DNA from: Coptis chinensis
Taxonomy: Eukaryota; Streptophyta; Magnoliopsida; Ranunculales; Ranunculaceae
Direction: 5' to 3'
Assembly (NCBI GenBank): GCA_015680905.1
Contig: CM027385.1
Location: 84,093,501 to 84,157,500 of the forward strand
Length of the DNA stretch: 64,000 bases
A model generated the notes under the pieces. It was not told where the DNA came from. It did not search any database and saw nothing but the letters and a program-made list of their open reading frames with translations. The translations under genes and the position numbers were made by a program. This document shows positions 36,609 through 48,689 of this stretch, in pieces. Position 1 is the stretch's first letter. Each line of letters opens with the position of its first letter.

Positions 36609-38806
36609 AAAAATAACTCGCACTAATGTCGCTAGAGTTATTTTTTTACTTTTTCAATTTGGTGCGATAGTGGGAATGTCGCGTGAGTTTTTTCAACTTA
36701 GGGGTGGCATGATAATGTCCACGGACAATAAGATCTATAGGTGGTAGTATCAATCGCATTTTCGCAATATTTCGACCGAAGAGTTAGTCAAAATTTGAAC
36801 CCGAAAACCAAATTTAAAAGATATCGCCACCACCTAGAAATGCTTTTATAATGTTTTTTCGCCAAAAAAAAAATACTCAATTATGCTACCTATCTCTCGT
36901 GTGATAGTGCTACTAACGATTATCACTGACAGTCTAGCATTGAGGAAAAAAATGTTAAAAACGACAGGATAGCATAATTTTTTTAACTCTTTTTTGCTAT
37001 CCTGCATAATTTTTTAACTCGGGACATTGTACTCTATATATAAATTGAATAATAGCCTTGTGTCATATGCTCCAGAGAAGGAAAAAGAGGAAATTTATGA
37101 ATTTATCCGAATGAAAAAGGTCAGTCTATTGGTGAAAAGTACACCGAAATCGGTTGATTACTTGTTGAACTCATTTCTGATTTATGTACATAAAATGTGT
37201 AAGTGTATACTGTATAGCAAGCAAATAAAAGTAACATTTATAAGGCCTCAGGACTCAAGAGTCGGGAGTTGTTTACCAAATAGTCCCAAAACTCTACTCA
37301 ATCTTTAACTTACAATAGTTAGCTTCATCATTCATCCTCAATTCCGATCCTCAAATATATTTTACTTAAATTTAAGACAAAACACTTATTTTCGTAGGAG
37401 TTGTGAGAGACATATATTCATATTGAATACATTAATAACACGTATTTTATCATTAATCAAGTTAACTAATGACTGATCTATTGGATCATAGCAACCAGAT
37501 ATTTCAAGAGTTATGAGTTATTATGTGCTTGAGTTACTAAATGGTTATAGAAAGACCAAAGGTCATCATCAATGGGACGGAATGAAGCACCAAAAGTCAT
37601 CTCATTAAATATAATTGATGTTAAGGGAGTACTAAAGGAGGATAATTAGATGATTCTTGCTGACTCTACATCTTTTCCATGTCACATACTCCATCTTCAA
37701 AATCTATTTTCATAAACTATGTCCGACTTAATTCGAGTTTGCTAGAGAACTTGATACGGAGATAGGCAGCTCCACATAATAGAATTCAGTCAAATCTACA
37801 ACATAATCTCATTCTCATACTTTGTAAGACTAATCACAAATCTAGTCTTTACAAGAGTCATAAGAAAGATTATAACGTTATTTCGAATATGTTTCAAAAA
37901 TAATAATGGACATTATTTTCAGGAGTTTCTACATGATTTTGAAGATTTAAGTGCATGTTGACCATGCATATATCCATGACAAGGGACAAATATCCAGCTA
38001 ATGAAAGGGAGTCAAATTAATCCTTAAAAATATATATAAGATGAAAAAAAAGTGGATAATAAATTAAACACTTCGAATCCTCATTTGCAAACCAACACAT
38101 CCAATAATGTGACCACATTGGCTTATTATCCAGGTATCATTTATGCTGAGGTGAGCCTAAAAGCATGTTTTTATAAAGAAAGGTAGGGAGGGGAGTATTA
38201 ATCGGTTACACTCAACCACTTAATATAATAAAAATGAAAGACAGAATATGCAAAAAGACATTAGGATTTGGTGGCTCGACCCAATAAGAATCAAACCATT
38301 GAATTAAGTTTACATAGATTAATTAAGAGAGAAAAGAATGAAAGCAAACAGGGTACAAGTTAAAGAACAATATATTAGAGTAAGTTGGAAGTTTGTTTGT
38401 TTTGACACTGGTGAGGTGAGGTAGGGAGGTAGGGAATATCTCTTATTGACTTTGCGGCCTTTTAGTCAGTTTTAGAACACAAAACATTCACATTTAAAAA
38501 TGGGAATTCAACAGCTCTCTTTCTTCTAACCCCTTTCAGCTGAATCACTAAACTCACCATCTTGGTCATCAACTACTGTACCTCCCTACAAGTAAGCCCA
38601 AGTCTCTTTTTTTTGCACACACGTACACTCATATGCATTGGTTTGACTTCTTCACCACATACAACTTCTGTGCTCCAAGCATTATTCCAACTTCCCAAGT
38701 AGTTAGAAAGTACATAGTAAGTAGAGCGAATACAGAGTTACAGAATGGAATATAGAACCAACTGAATAATTCCTTTGTATGAAGCTGCTGTATGTGGTGA
38801 ATCCTC
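36609..38806. other. Intergenic, no supported gene
   Basis: AT-rich unique sequence. The longest plus-strand frame (37027-37308, 93 codons) shows no known motif or coding bias that I can see. Nothing else is recognised. Confidence 0.5.
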
Positions 38807-40290
38807 TTTTTTTTTTTTTTTTCGATGTAAACATACTATCCTTAAATTAAAGCACCTAAAGGTGAATAGGAACACAGGAGTTTTCAACCATACACTTTGG
38901 GAGTTCAGAGCTTCCCAGCTGATGGTATGCCCATCTCGCTAAGGAGTCTGCGTCCCCATTAAACAGCCGACTGATCCAATTAAAAGTACAGGAGTTAAAA
39001 GCATGCACTACAAAGAAAATGTGAGCCTTCAGCACTTCCAGATGCCAAGGACATGCTGCCCCTTGGAGCGCCTGCATCACTTCCAAGTTATCCCCTTCTA
39101 TAACATAGCTACCAAAGTTGAGTTGCCTTGCTAGTAATATGGCCACCTCAGCTGCTCCCATTTCTGCTTCCCCAACATCCTGAACCTTGAACCTTCGGAT
39201 TGCTGCTCCAATCATGACCCCTTCACTATTGCTAGCTATTGCTCCAAAAAAACCTGAAGTAATTAAGAAGCATCAAACCTAATCACAATGTATCCATGTC
39301 GGAAACAAGTTATCTAAAAGATTCCAATTAATGGGGATTTGAGATAGAGAATTCTTCTCTTAAAGGTTGCATAGCATTTATCCGCTAGCACTCTAAAGTG
39401 GATGATGCGGTCTCAAAGCACTCCTTTTTCAAATTTCATCTCATTTCGGACCTCCATATCTACATGGTTGAGTCCCACCCAGTAGGGTCCTTGTCCTTGA
39501 ATTGCACCAAGTGAGGTATAGCTCGATTACGCCCCTCAAGAAAGGTGAGTCTTGGTGGAGTTATTCGCAACCCCAATTGGGAGTCAAACCAACCTTTTCG
39601 AATCCACTCAAAGTGAAAAAGAGATGTTCTGCAGATTCTAATTCTTTGTTGCAAAAGGGCAGAGAAGTCCCCCATATGCTTTTCACAACCTATCTCCCAA
39701 GGCCAAGACTTGCATGTATATTTTCCAGATAAACATCTGGGTACAAGAAAGCATATGGCGAGGAGATATATGCTTGAGAGCTCTCAATTTACACTGACTT
39801 TGCCCCATCTTACCTTCCTTAGTTTTAAGGAAGTCATAAACATTTAAATAAGCTTCCCGGAATTTCCATAGCCCAAACCATTTTGTCTAACCCCTTTCAG
39901 GTCTCACCACTATCTCCTGAATCAACTGACTTAAGAAAGGATGGAAACTTTTGTTGAGCTTGGCTAGGTCCCAGCCACTACCATCTGCCATAAAGAGGTC
40001 CGATACATGAAGATTATTTAGGGAGTTATCCACCACCCCCACACTTCCATATGCATTTGTTTAGACATTTAAGCCACCTTCAAGATGGAGATGGTAGTGC
40101 CTTCCCCTATTCTCCACATCAGCCCCCCACTGATAGAATTGAAGACATTGTGAATGCCTTTCCAGAAGTAGGAGGCTTTGTCAGGTGGTTTAATAACATC
40201 TCCTATCCAGTGCTTACTATATATACTAAACATGGTACGAGTCCACAGAGAATGGACATCCGTAGCTGCCTTCCTCAGTTTTAAAACGGG
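38807..40290 (-). mobile_element. 5'-truncated L1-type LINE (zinc-finger and RNase H end)
   Basis: An A tail on the minus strand (plus-strand T-run 38807-38822) marks the 3' end. Moving upstream there is a plant RVT_3-type RNase H region with one open piece (39215-38856: 'AEMGAAEVAILLARQL', 'VIEGDNLEVMQALQG', 'DADSLARWA'). Before it is a zf-RVT knuckle 'LPFCNKELESAEHLFF' near 39660-39610, and before that 'VSDLFMADGSGWDLAKL' near 40005-39955. Frames are broken in many places. The 5' part (endonuclease and RT palm) is absent, consistent with truncation on insertion. No target duplication was found. Confidence 0.82.
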
Positions 40291-41112
40291 GTAAAATATT
40301 TAAAAGAACAATAGAGTGATAGACCATTGACAAATAATACAAAACACAAACTCATAAATCCATGAATCTACTAGGATTGTACCAAATCAAACATTCCTGG
40401 ATGACTAGGGATATAAGGAAGACCCTCAAACAAGAAGTTTATATTAGTCCCGATGCACATGATCAAGATGACTTAATACATACATCACAAGATTGTAAAA
40501 CTATACTATAAAAAGAGAGGACATCAAGGGTGCATCACGATGTATGTGTGCGCAGGAATGAGAGCCGTTGACAGTATGCTTGCGCATGGGTACACCCTGC
40601 GCACACACTAGCTTTTCGGATAAAAAAACACTGAAAAAACAACTCAATACATAATGTATTTGTTAAGCTGTGCCTGTTAGCAGTTTACAATTAATAGGAT
40701 TAGCTGCATTTTGCTGTTTCACTCCTCTGCTTTTGTTCCTTCTTATCTCGTCTTCAAGACAGAAATCAATACTCCCCATTTCTTCATTCATTACCAAGAC
40801 TTCCAACATTGAATTGGCGCACTATTCAAGAACCATATCCAGTTTCATGCATTCGTTCACAAAGGTTGGCAGCACAGATACCGCGTTTTTCTATCCAAAC
40901 TAGGCCTGACAACAAAACAACATTTTACACTTTCTTCTAATGCTCAAGACAACCAACTTCAATGCTCTCTTTCACTCTGTCTCATGAGTCATGACCAAGT
41001 ACCAACACGCCCATGAATGAACATGGTTCCCTGTTCATGTCTCTCACTCTTCTTCACATCCCAGCATACAGTCTAAAGTCTAAACTCAACTTCACTCTTA
41101 ACATTACCAAAA

Positions 41113-44100
41113 ATGGCCAAACAACTGTTCTATGCAGCCTTTGTTCTGTGTTTGCTGATTGGTTTTTCATTTGAGTTAGTTCTGTGCAAAAACAAGCCAC
41201 CACAAGTTCATCATGAAACTGACTCGGATATAACTCTAAAAGCTCTTTTGGAGGTGAAAAAATCATTTGTTGCAGACCCAATGAACCAGTTGAAAGACTG
41301 GTCTCATAAGAATCCAAGTTTCTGTTCATGGAGTGGAGTTACATGCAGTGAGTTGAATCCAAACCAAGTAGTGAGTCTCAACTTATCTGACTCATCACTC
41401 ACTGGATCAATATCAGCCTCACTAGGCCTCTTACACCACCTGCTCCACTTAGACCTTTCTTCTAACCAACTCACTGGTCCCATTCCACCTCAACTTTCTA
41501 ACCTCTCTAAGCTTGTTTCATTGCTTCTTTTCTCTAACCAACTTACTGGTCCCATTCCTATTCAACTCGGTTCTTTAACGAGTCTTCAAGTCCTTCGACT
41601 CGGCGATAATAGTCTCACTGGTTCAATTCCTAGCTCATTTGGTAATCTTACAAACTTGGTTACTCTTGCCTTAGCCTCTTGTAGTCTCAGTGGTCCAATT
41701 CCGAAAGAACTCGGTCGACTTGGACAATTACAGAACCTCATTGTCCAAGACAATGAACTCCAAGGACTGATTCCTGCTGAACTCAGTAACTCCTCGAGTC
41801 TCATTGTCTTTGCTGCAGCTGTCAACAATCTCACAGGCGCAATACCAGGTGCATTGGGTGGTCTCACTACTCTCCAGAAACTCAACTTGGCCAACAATTC
41901 TCTTTCTGGAGAGATTCCGAGTCAACTTGGTGAATTGAGTCAACTGGTTTACCTTAACTTCATGGGAAATGCACTTGAAGGACTTATTCCCAAGTCATTG
42001 GCGAAACTGGGTAGTCTTCAGACTCTGGATTTGTCATGGAACATGCTCACTGGGGAGATTCCAGAAGAAATGTTCATGTCCATGGAAGAGCTAAATTTCA
42101 TGGTGCTATCTAATAACAAGCTCTCTGGCATTATACCGCGCAATATTTGTAGCATTAGTAAGAATGCAAGCAATTTAGAGCACTTGATCCTATCAGGTAA
42201 TGCGTTCTTCGGCGAAATTCCTGTATCATTAAGACAATGCAGGTCAATGGAACAGTTGGACTTGGCTGATAATCAGTTGAATGGAACAATACCAAGCGAA
42301 TTGTTTGAGCTAGTTCAGCTCACTGATCTCTTGCTGAATAACAACAGTCTAGTAGGCTCTATTCCTCGCTCTATTGGAAATCTCAGCAATCTCCAAACAC
42401 TGGCCTTGTATCACAATAACTTGAATGGCAGCCTACCTAGTGAGGTTGGAATGATTGGAAATTTGGAAATTCTCTATCTCTATGAGAATCAGTTATCTGG
42501 TGAAATTCCATTGGAGATTGGTAACTGTTCAAGCTTGCAGATGATCGATTTTTTCGGCAATCAGTTTACTGGGAATGTTCCAATTACTATTGGAAGGCTA
42601 AAGAATTTAACGTTTCTCCATCTTCGACAAAATGATCTATCGGGCGAAATTCCAGCCACCTTGGGCCAGTGCAAGCAGTTAACTATTCTTGATTTGGCAG
42701 ATAATCGTCTCTCTGGTGTTATCCCGGAGACATTTGGATTTCTTGAATCCTTGCAGCAGTTTATGCTTTACAACAATTCCCTCCAAGGTAATCTTCCTGA
42801 CCAACTGAGAAATGTTGCCAACTTGACAAGAGTGAACCTGTCCAATAACAGATTGAATGGTAGTATTATTCCATTGTGCAGTTCACGTTCCTTTCTTTCT
42901 TTCGATGTCACAAACAATCTGTTTGAGAATGAGATTCCTCGACAGTTGGGGAATTCACCTTCACTTGAAAGGCTACGATTGGGAAGTAATCGGTTTACTG
43001 GTAAAATCCCTTGGACACTGGGAGGAATCAGTAAACTCTCTCTCCTAGACCTCTCTAGCAATTCACTCACTGGAACCATACCCCTACAGCTCTCATTGTG
43101 CAAGAAACTGACCCATATTGATCTTAACAACAATCTTCTTACTGGACCCATACCGACATGGCTAGGAAATTTGCCTCAGTTAGGGGAGCTCAAACTCTAC
43201 TCTAATCAATTCATAGGGCCTCTTCCTCAAAGCCTCTTCAAATGCTCCAACCTCTTGGTGCTTTATCTCAAGAATAATTCACTCAATGGTACTATCCCTC
43301 CAGAGGTCGGAAATCTCACATCCTTGAATGTCCTAAATTTCGACCGAAACAGATTCTTTGGGCCTATTCCTGCGACAATCGGCAGATTAAGCAAGCTGTA
43401 CGAGCTTCATCTCTCACATAACAGCTTTGATAGTGAAATACCAATTGAGCTCGGACAACTCCACAACCTACAGAGCATGTTGGACCTTAGCTACAACAAT
43501 TTCACCGGAAATATTCCACCTTCTCTTGGGACATTATCGAAACTCGAAGTCCTTGATCTATCTCACAATGGACTCACTGGGGAAGTACCTACACAAGTTG
43601 GTGAGATGAGCAGCTTGAACAAGCTTGACTTCTCCTATAACAATCTTCAAGGCCAACTAGATAAGCAACTCTCCCATTGGCCACCCAATGCCTTTGCAGG
43701 GAACCTTCGACTTTGCGGAAGACCTCTTGATGCATGTCAGAACTCAGATTCTGATGACCACCATTATAATCCAAATTCGTCGACAATGGTGGCTATTACA
43801 GCCTCCTCAACTTTTGCTGCCATTATCATACTAGTGGTAGGACTTTTACTACTCAACCGCAGGCGCCAAGCCCTGAAAAGAACCCGTGAAGTGAACTGTG
43901 CATACTCATCTAGTTCTTACCAGATACAACGGCGACTACTCTTCCAAGGTGGTGCTATAAAGAGAGAGTTCAAATGGGATGATATCATGGAAGCAACCAA
44001 CAATTTGAGCGACGCTTATGTGATTGGGTCTGGTGGATCTGGGATGGTGTACAAGGCAGAGCTACCGACTGGAGAGACGGTTGCAGTTAAAAAGATATTA

Positions 44101-45048
44101 AGGAAAGATGATCTATTACTGGATAGAAGCTTTGTGAGGGAGATGCGGACACTTGGGAGGATAAGACATAGACATCTAGTGAAGTTGATGGGATGCTGTA
44201 GTAACAAAGGAGCAGGATCAAATATGTTGATTTATGAGTACATGGAGAATGGAAGTGTATGGGATTGGTTGCACCAGCCATTGGTGAGTAACAAGAAGAA
44301 AACAGTTCTGGACTGGGAGATGCGCTTGAAGATAATAGTGGGATTGGCTCAAGGTGTAGAGTATCTTCATAATGACTGTGTTCCACAGATCATTCACAGG
44401 GACATCAAATCAAGCAATGTGTTACTTGATTCCGATATGGAAGCACATTTGGGAGATTTCGGGCTGGCAAAGGCTGTTGTTGAGAACAATGATTTCAGCT
44501 ATACGGATTCTAATTCCTGTTTCGCCGGATCTTTTGGATACATTGCACCAGGTAAAACTGCTTAAAACGTTAGATGCATCTTTCATAAATGGACAACATT
44601 ATCTTGAACATATAGTTATGGTTCTAAACCTCTCTGTAGCTTCTACTGAACATCTTACTTTCTTGTGTTTTTAGAGTACGCTTACTCGTTGAAGGCCACA
44701 GAAAAAAGTGATGTCTATAGCATGGGGATCGTGTTAATGGAGCTTGTTAGTGGGCGAATGCCAACAGATGGAACTTTTGGTGCAGACATGGATATGGTCA
44801 GGTGGGTCGAGTCACGCATTGATATGTCAAGTCCTGCCCGAGAGGAGTTAGTGGACTATGCATTACAACCGCTCCTGCCTAACGAAGAATCAGCCATTTT
44901 CCAAGTGCTTGATATCGCATTGGAATGCACAAGAACTTCACCAGCAGAGAGGCTATCATCCCGACAAGTTTGTGATCAACTGCTTCACATCTCCAACGCT
45001 AATAAATTGCCTTCTGCGAAGAAAATGAGCATGACTCCATATACATAA
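41113..45048 (+). CDS. GSO1/GSO2-like LRR receptor kinase, 1270 aa, two exons
   Basis: Exon 1 is 41113-44551 and exon 2 is 44675-45048; the 123 bp GT-AG intron splits the 'IAP|EYAYS' activation-segment motif. The start has a good context (AAAAATGGCC) and opens a hydrophobic signal peptide ending near residue 25. Next come an N-terminal LRR cap ('CSWSGVTC'), about thirty LRRs of the 'LxGxIP' plant type to about residue 865, a paired-Cys end ('LCGRPLDAC'), a transmembrane helix near 892-915 and an intracellular kinase. The kinase has 'IGSGGSGMVYKAE' (about 971), the catalytic Lys in 'VAVKK', an RD-type 'HRDIKSSNVLL' (about 1093) and 'GDFGLA'. Arabidopsis GSO1 and GSO2 (about 1250 aa) perceive CIF and TWS1 peptides in Casparian strip and embryonic cuticle formation. 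All key residues are present. Whether it is GSO1 or GSO2 cannot be settled. Confidence 0.93.
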
Positions 45049-45860
45049 AATCTATCATTGAGCGCCAAAAGCAGTTCTAAAACCTTCTTCCGGTTTTCTT
45101 TGTGAAAAGGTTAACAGGCAAGATGTACGTTAAGTTACAAAAAACCAAATTGTAATATGTTGAGAAGTATCACATGTAAATGAATTATTATTGGTGGCAG
45201 TCTGTAGCACAAATTATATCCATGTGTCCTATTCTGAGCTTCTATATCCTCTCTGAAATCCTAAAGTTTTGTTAAACTTGCGAAAAAGGTGAAAACATTA
45301 TGGCAGCATGGACCATTGAAGGAGAGAATAGAACCAAGAACCTCTCACTCGTGCACTTGTATAAGTTGTTTGTAGCAGAGCAGTTTATCAATGCCAATAA
45401 TCTTCCTAGAAATGTCAGCATTCGGGTAGGTGAGAAATGAGAGCATGTGGATAGGTCATTTGCTTTCTAGAGTACCCAGAATGGTAGCGTAGCCCGTCCA
45501 GAAATAGCGCACCAACTACTTCAGAGACGCAAACACTACACAAGTAAACACTACACAAGTTCTTAAAGAATGAGACTGTCGCTATGGTAAAAGCGAGTTG
45601 CCGGACCAGAGAGGGTGGGAGTCTACTCATGTCCTTAACTGGATACTCAAATTACATCCCACCGTTTTCTTTATGGACTTGTCTTCAGTAAATTTAAAAC
45701 TTTATTGCACATTTCAACCAGTCCTGACATGGAAAGAAGGCATAACACATCAAACACAAGCAATTTGAGGGAAGTATTGACTTTGGTTTTACTTCCAAGT
45801 TTCACAACACAAAATGGCATCCAAACAAAAGAGTTTTAACTACAGCATTGAAGTACAACA
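45049..45860. other. 3' flank between convergent genes
   Basis: Contains the 3' untranslated region of the receptor kinase and the gap to the convergent complex I-like gene. A small direct duplication 'aaacactacacaagt' occurs near 45530 and 45547. No gene is seen. Confidence 0.5.
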
Positions 45861-45862
45861 AC

Positions 45863-45868
45863 TTTATT
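45863..45868 (-). terminator. Poly(A) signal of the NDU11-like gene
   Basis: AATAAA on the minus strand, about 115 nt after the stop codon at 45984, in a normal position for a near-upstream element. Confidence 0.6.
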
Positions 45869-45983
45869 GAAAAAAAAAAACTGAACTTCCATAGAGGAAT
45901 AACTAGGATTTTGAAACTCAAACGACTAGCTGTATTCTCAAGATTGAACAGCCTTAGCACGCACTCTCTGAACCAAGAATGCT

Positions 45984-47652
45984 TCAGTCATCATCTTCTT
46001 CTGCACAAAAAGAGAGAAGACTGTCGTGAGAGAGTGTCATAAACTCACAATCCAAATGTATTCTCTCATATTCAATGTTATTAAATCTAACTGATTTAAT
46101 GTTAACTTTAATAGATTAAATCAAATATCAAAAGAACTCTTCATATAGTATCCACAAAGGAAAAAGATTGCTACGGCATTATCAACATAATGATTAGAAA
46201 ACTTGTGTTACCTAAATCAAATAATGAGAAGGTAATCCACTTTCCCAAATGCATATGCTAACCCTATGTTTGCTAACTTTGTGCTGCAGAGAATGTACTG
46301 TGAGATGCTGGTTCACTTGGTTAACGACGTCTGAACACCTAAATCAAAGTCTAAAACTAGAAGTTTGCAACATTTTTCTAATGTCACACCCCCTTCATTA
46401 GGATGCTGTTGGGCTCAACTTGTTTTTTTTTCTTGTTTATTTTATCGGTAAACATATTAGGTATGCTTTATTAATATTAAAGCAAAAAAATATTACATGA
46501 CGAGGAGTCCTACAGACAAAGAGAAAGATAACTTCAACGTCAGGGAAACGAACTAAGCACACAGAAACCAATTCCATCACTCTTAATGCAATACTGTAAG
46601 TCTAGAACCATACAAAAAAATTACTCAAAATCATTAAACTGAGTGATTTAAGAAACACTGAAAACATCACCAGGAACTTATATTCAAGGCTTTGCTACTT
46701 GCACATGGATCCAACCAGTCATAATCAACCTAGCAATTTGCTAATTAGCTACTGAAGCAGTGAATCAGAAACATATGGAGCTTATGAATGACATCTAAAA
46801 CAGTGACCATAGCCTAGGAACTATTGGTGCCTTACACATAGTACAAAATATCCCGATATATCGCGATATTTGGGGATATCTATCCAGATTTCAAAAAAAG
46901 ATATATAAATAACACGATATGTTCGATATGTTCAGAGATATATACGACTGCAAATATCGGTGATATTTTGACGATATTTACGATATTTATGATATTTGGA
47001 GATATTTGGCGATATTTTGTGTATATAACAATTTTATTTAATATTTACCATTATATTTCAAATAAATATAAATAATATATCATGATATATCAAAAAATAT
47101 CCACAATATCCACGATATTTGTCGATATTTTGGATATATCCACGATATTTGCATGTGAAACAATGTCAAATATCCCCAAAGAGAGTGATATATCCACGAT
47201 ACATATCCAAAAATTGAATATCGATAAATACCCATATCCTGATATTTTGTACTATGGCCTTACATGCTACTTTACCAAGTTATCAAACACTTAAACCATT
47301 GCAAAATCCACACAAGAAAATTGAAAAGGAGATAACAACTGACCAAAGTAGCGGCTCTCATTAGCAGCTTTGGCTTTTGCAAGCATAATGTCAAGATCAA
47401 CTTGAAGCTTAGCATCCCATTTCACCAATTGGGTTGTAAATAGTACTCCTAATCCAATCCCCAATACATGCTCCCAAGGATCTATTCAATATAAACACGC
47501 CCACCCCATCCCATTATTAAAAATTAAATAAAAAAACAAACGGATAAAGAAAGACACTTACGACGCATGTAAGGGAGTTTGCGGAGGGCGTTGGAGTACA
47601 TCTGAGTACCCAACCCCAATAGTGCTCCTAACATCGTTGCGCTCATCGGCAT
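45984..47652 (-). CDS. Small mitochondrial protein, complex I NDU11-like, 81 aa
   Basis: Three exons on the minus strand: 47652-47562, 47481-47344 and 46000-45984. Donors GTAAGT and GTCAGT and acceptors ending TAG and CAG are all usable, and the phases join to one frame. The protein starts 'MPMSATMLGALLGLGTQMYS', continues 'LRKLPYMRHPWEHVLGIGLG' and ends 'ANESRYFEEDDD'. From memory this matches a short plant protein (Arabidopsis At2g46540 type) found in plant complex I preparations as NDU11; I could not check this here. It has a glycine-rich hydrophobic start and a charged amphipathic end, consistent with a small membrane subunit. Exon 3 codes for only five residues plus the stop, and intron 2 is 1.34 kb with a MITE inside. 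The gene appears intact. Confidence 0.75.
46837..47256. mobile_element. MITE, 420 bp, hAT-like 8 bp TSD, in intron 2 of NDU11-like gene
   Basis: The left end CATAGTACAAAATATC and the right end GATATTTTGTACTATG are perfect inverted repeats. GCCTTACA flanks the element at 46829-46836 and 47257-47264. An 8 bp duplication fits hAT elements. The interior is dominated by variants of 'CGATATTTG' and 'ATATCCACGATAT', which makes it self-complementary. No coding sequence. Confidence 0.9.
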
Positions 47653-47869
47653 CTTTTTTTTTTCTCTGGTCTCTTTTCTCGTTTCTTTTTCTAGCTGAGT
47701 GATGAACTCAAACTAATGAAACTACTACTGTTCCAAAATTCCAAACATCTCGGCTGGAATTTCCCCATGACTGGAATTTCGTGTTTTTTTTTTTTTCATT
47801 TTTATCGATATGTTCCATGTTCACGATATATACTAAGATATCGCGATAAAGAATGAAACGATGAAATTT

Positions 47870-47935
47870 TGGAGAGTGGAGAGGGAGAGGGAGAAGGAGA
47901 GTGGAGAGAGAGAGGAACGAAGAGAAGAGATGTAG
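47870..47935 (+). repeat. GA-rich tract upstream of the NDU11-like gene
   Basis: Repeated 'ggagag/gagaga' words 220-280 bp upstream of the NDU11-like start codon (CT-rich on its coding strand). Such tracts are frequent in plant 5' regions and may be bound by GAGA-binding (BPC) proteins, but this is only inference. Confidence 0.5.
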
Positions 47936-48689
47936 AATGAAGAATTGACATTTTGTCCAACCACCCTATTAAAAAAGCGTTAAACTTTGCTCACTTGAAT
48001 ATTAAACGGGATGTTTAACCATAGCTAGTAATAAGGAACCATAGATATTAAACGGGATGTTTTATCGATACTTCGTTTTATATGTTTTTCCGTATAATAT
48101 GAATAATAAGGCGAACGTTTCAAACCTGAAGATTAATACTCTTCTATTATCCAAGCTTATAATTGCTGAATAATAAGGTTCGTTTTTTTTAAATGAAAAA
48201 AAACACACTACAATAAAATATGACCGGATTTTTTCGTATTATACCCGTAGAAAACACGAATTATATGTGTGTCATTTTTTTCGTTTTTTTGGGCCGAATT
48301 TTTAAACGGATTAGAATCTAAATTTTCTGATTTTTTACGAATAATTTCCGTACCGAATTTTTGCATTCCACGAATTTACTAGCTAGGATGTTTTATATGC
48401 CATGGTCAGCAATTGCAAATTGAATCAAATGGTGTTTCGTTTGCGCACTAGTATATAACTTCAAAGACACAGCATATATACAGTACAAGTGAAGTGAGTA
48501 TCACGTTAGACATTAAAAACACAAGTACAATTCCTCAGATTGTTTGTTGAGCCTAACTAGATCAAACTTTAGATACCACTTATGTCGTTTAACAAGAACA
48601 AACTGCCATCTTGCATATCCACTTACATTTTGTACATCAATGAATTTCAAGCCTGTTTTGGTACAAAACAGAGGAAAGTTTAAGTAACT

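Noticed and set aside
37027..37308. 93-codon plus-strand frame in intergenic DNA
   Set aside because: No recognisable motif, no promoter or splice context, and AT-rich composition like its surroundings.
38856..39215. Stand-alone RNase H gene
   Set aside because: The domain is the 3' end of an L1-type LINE with an A tail at 38807-38822 and decayed zf-RVT sequence upstream.
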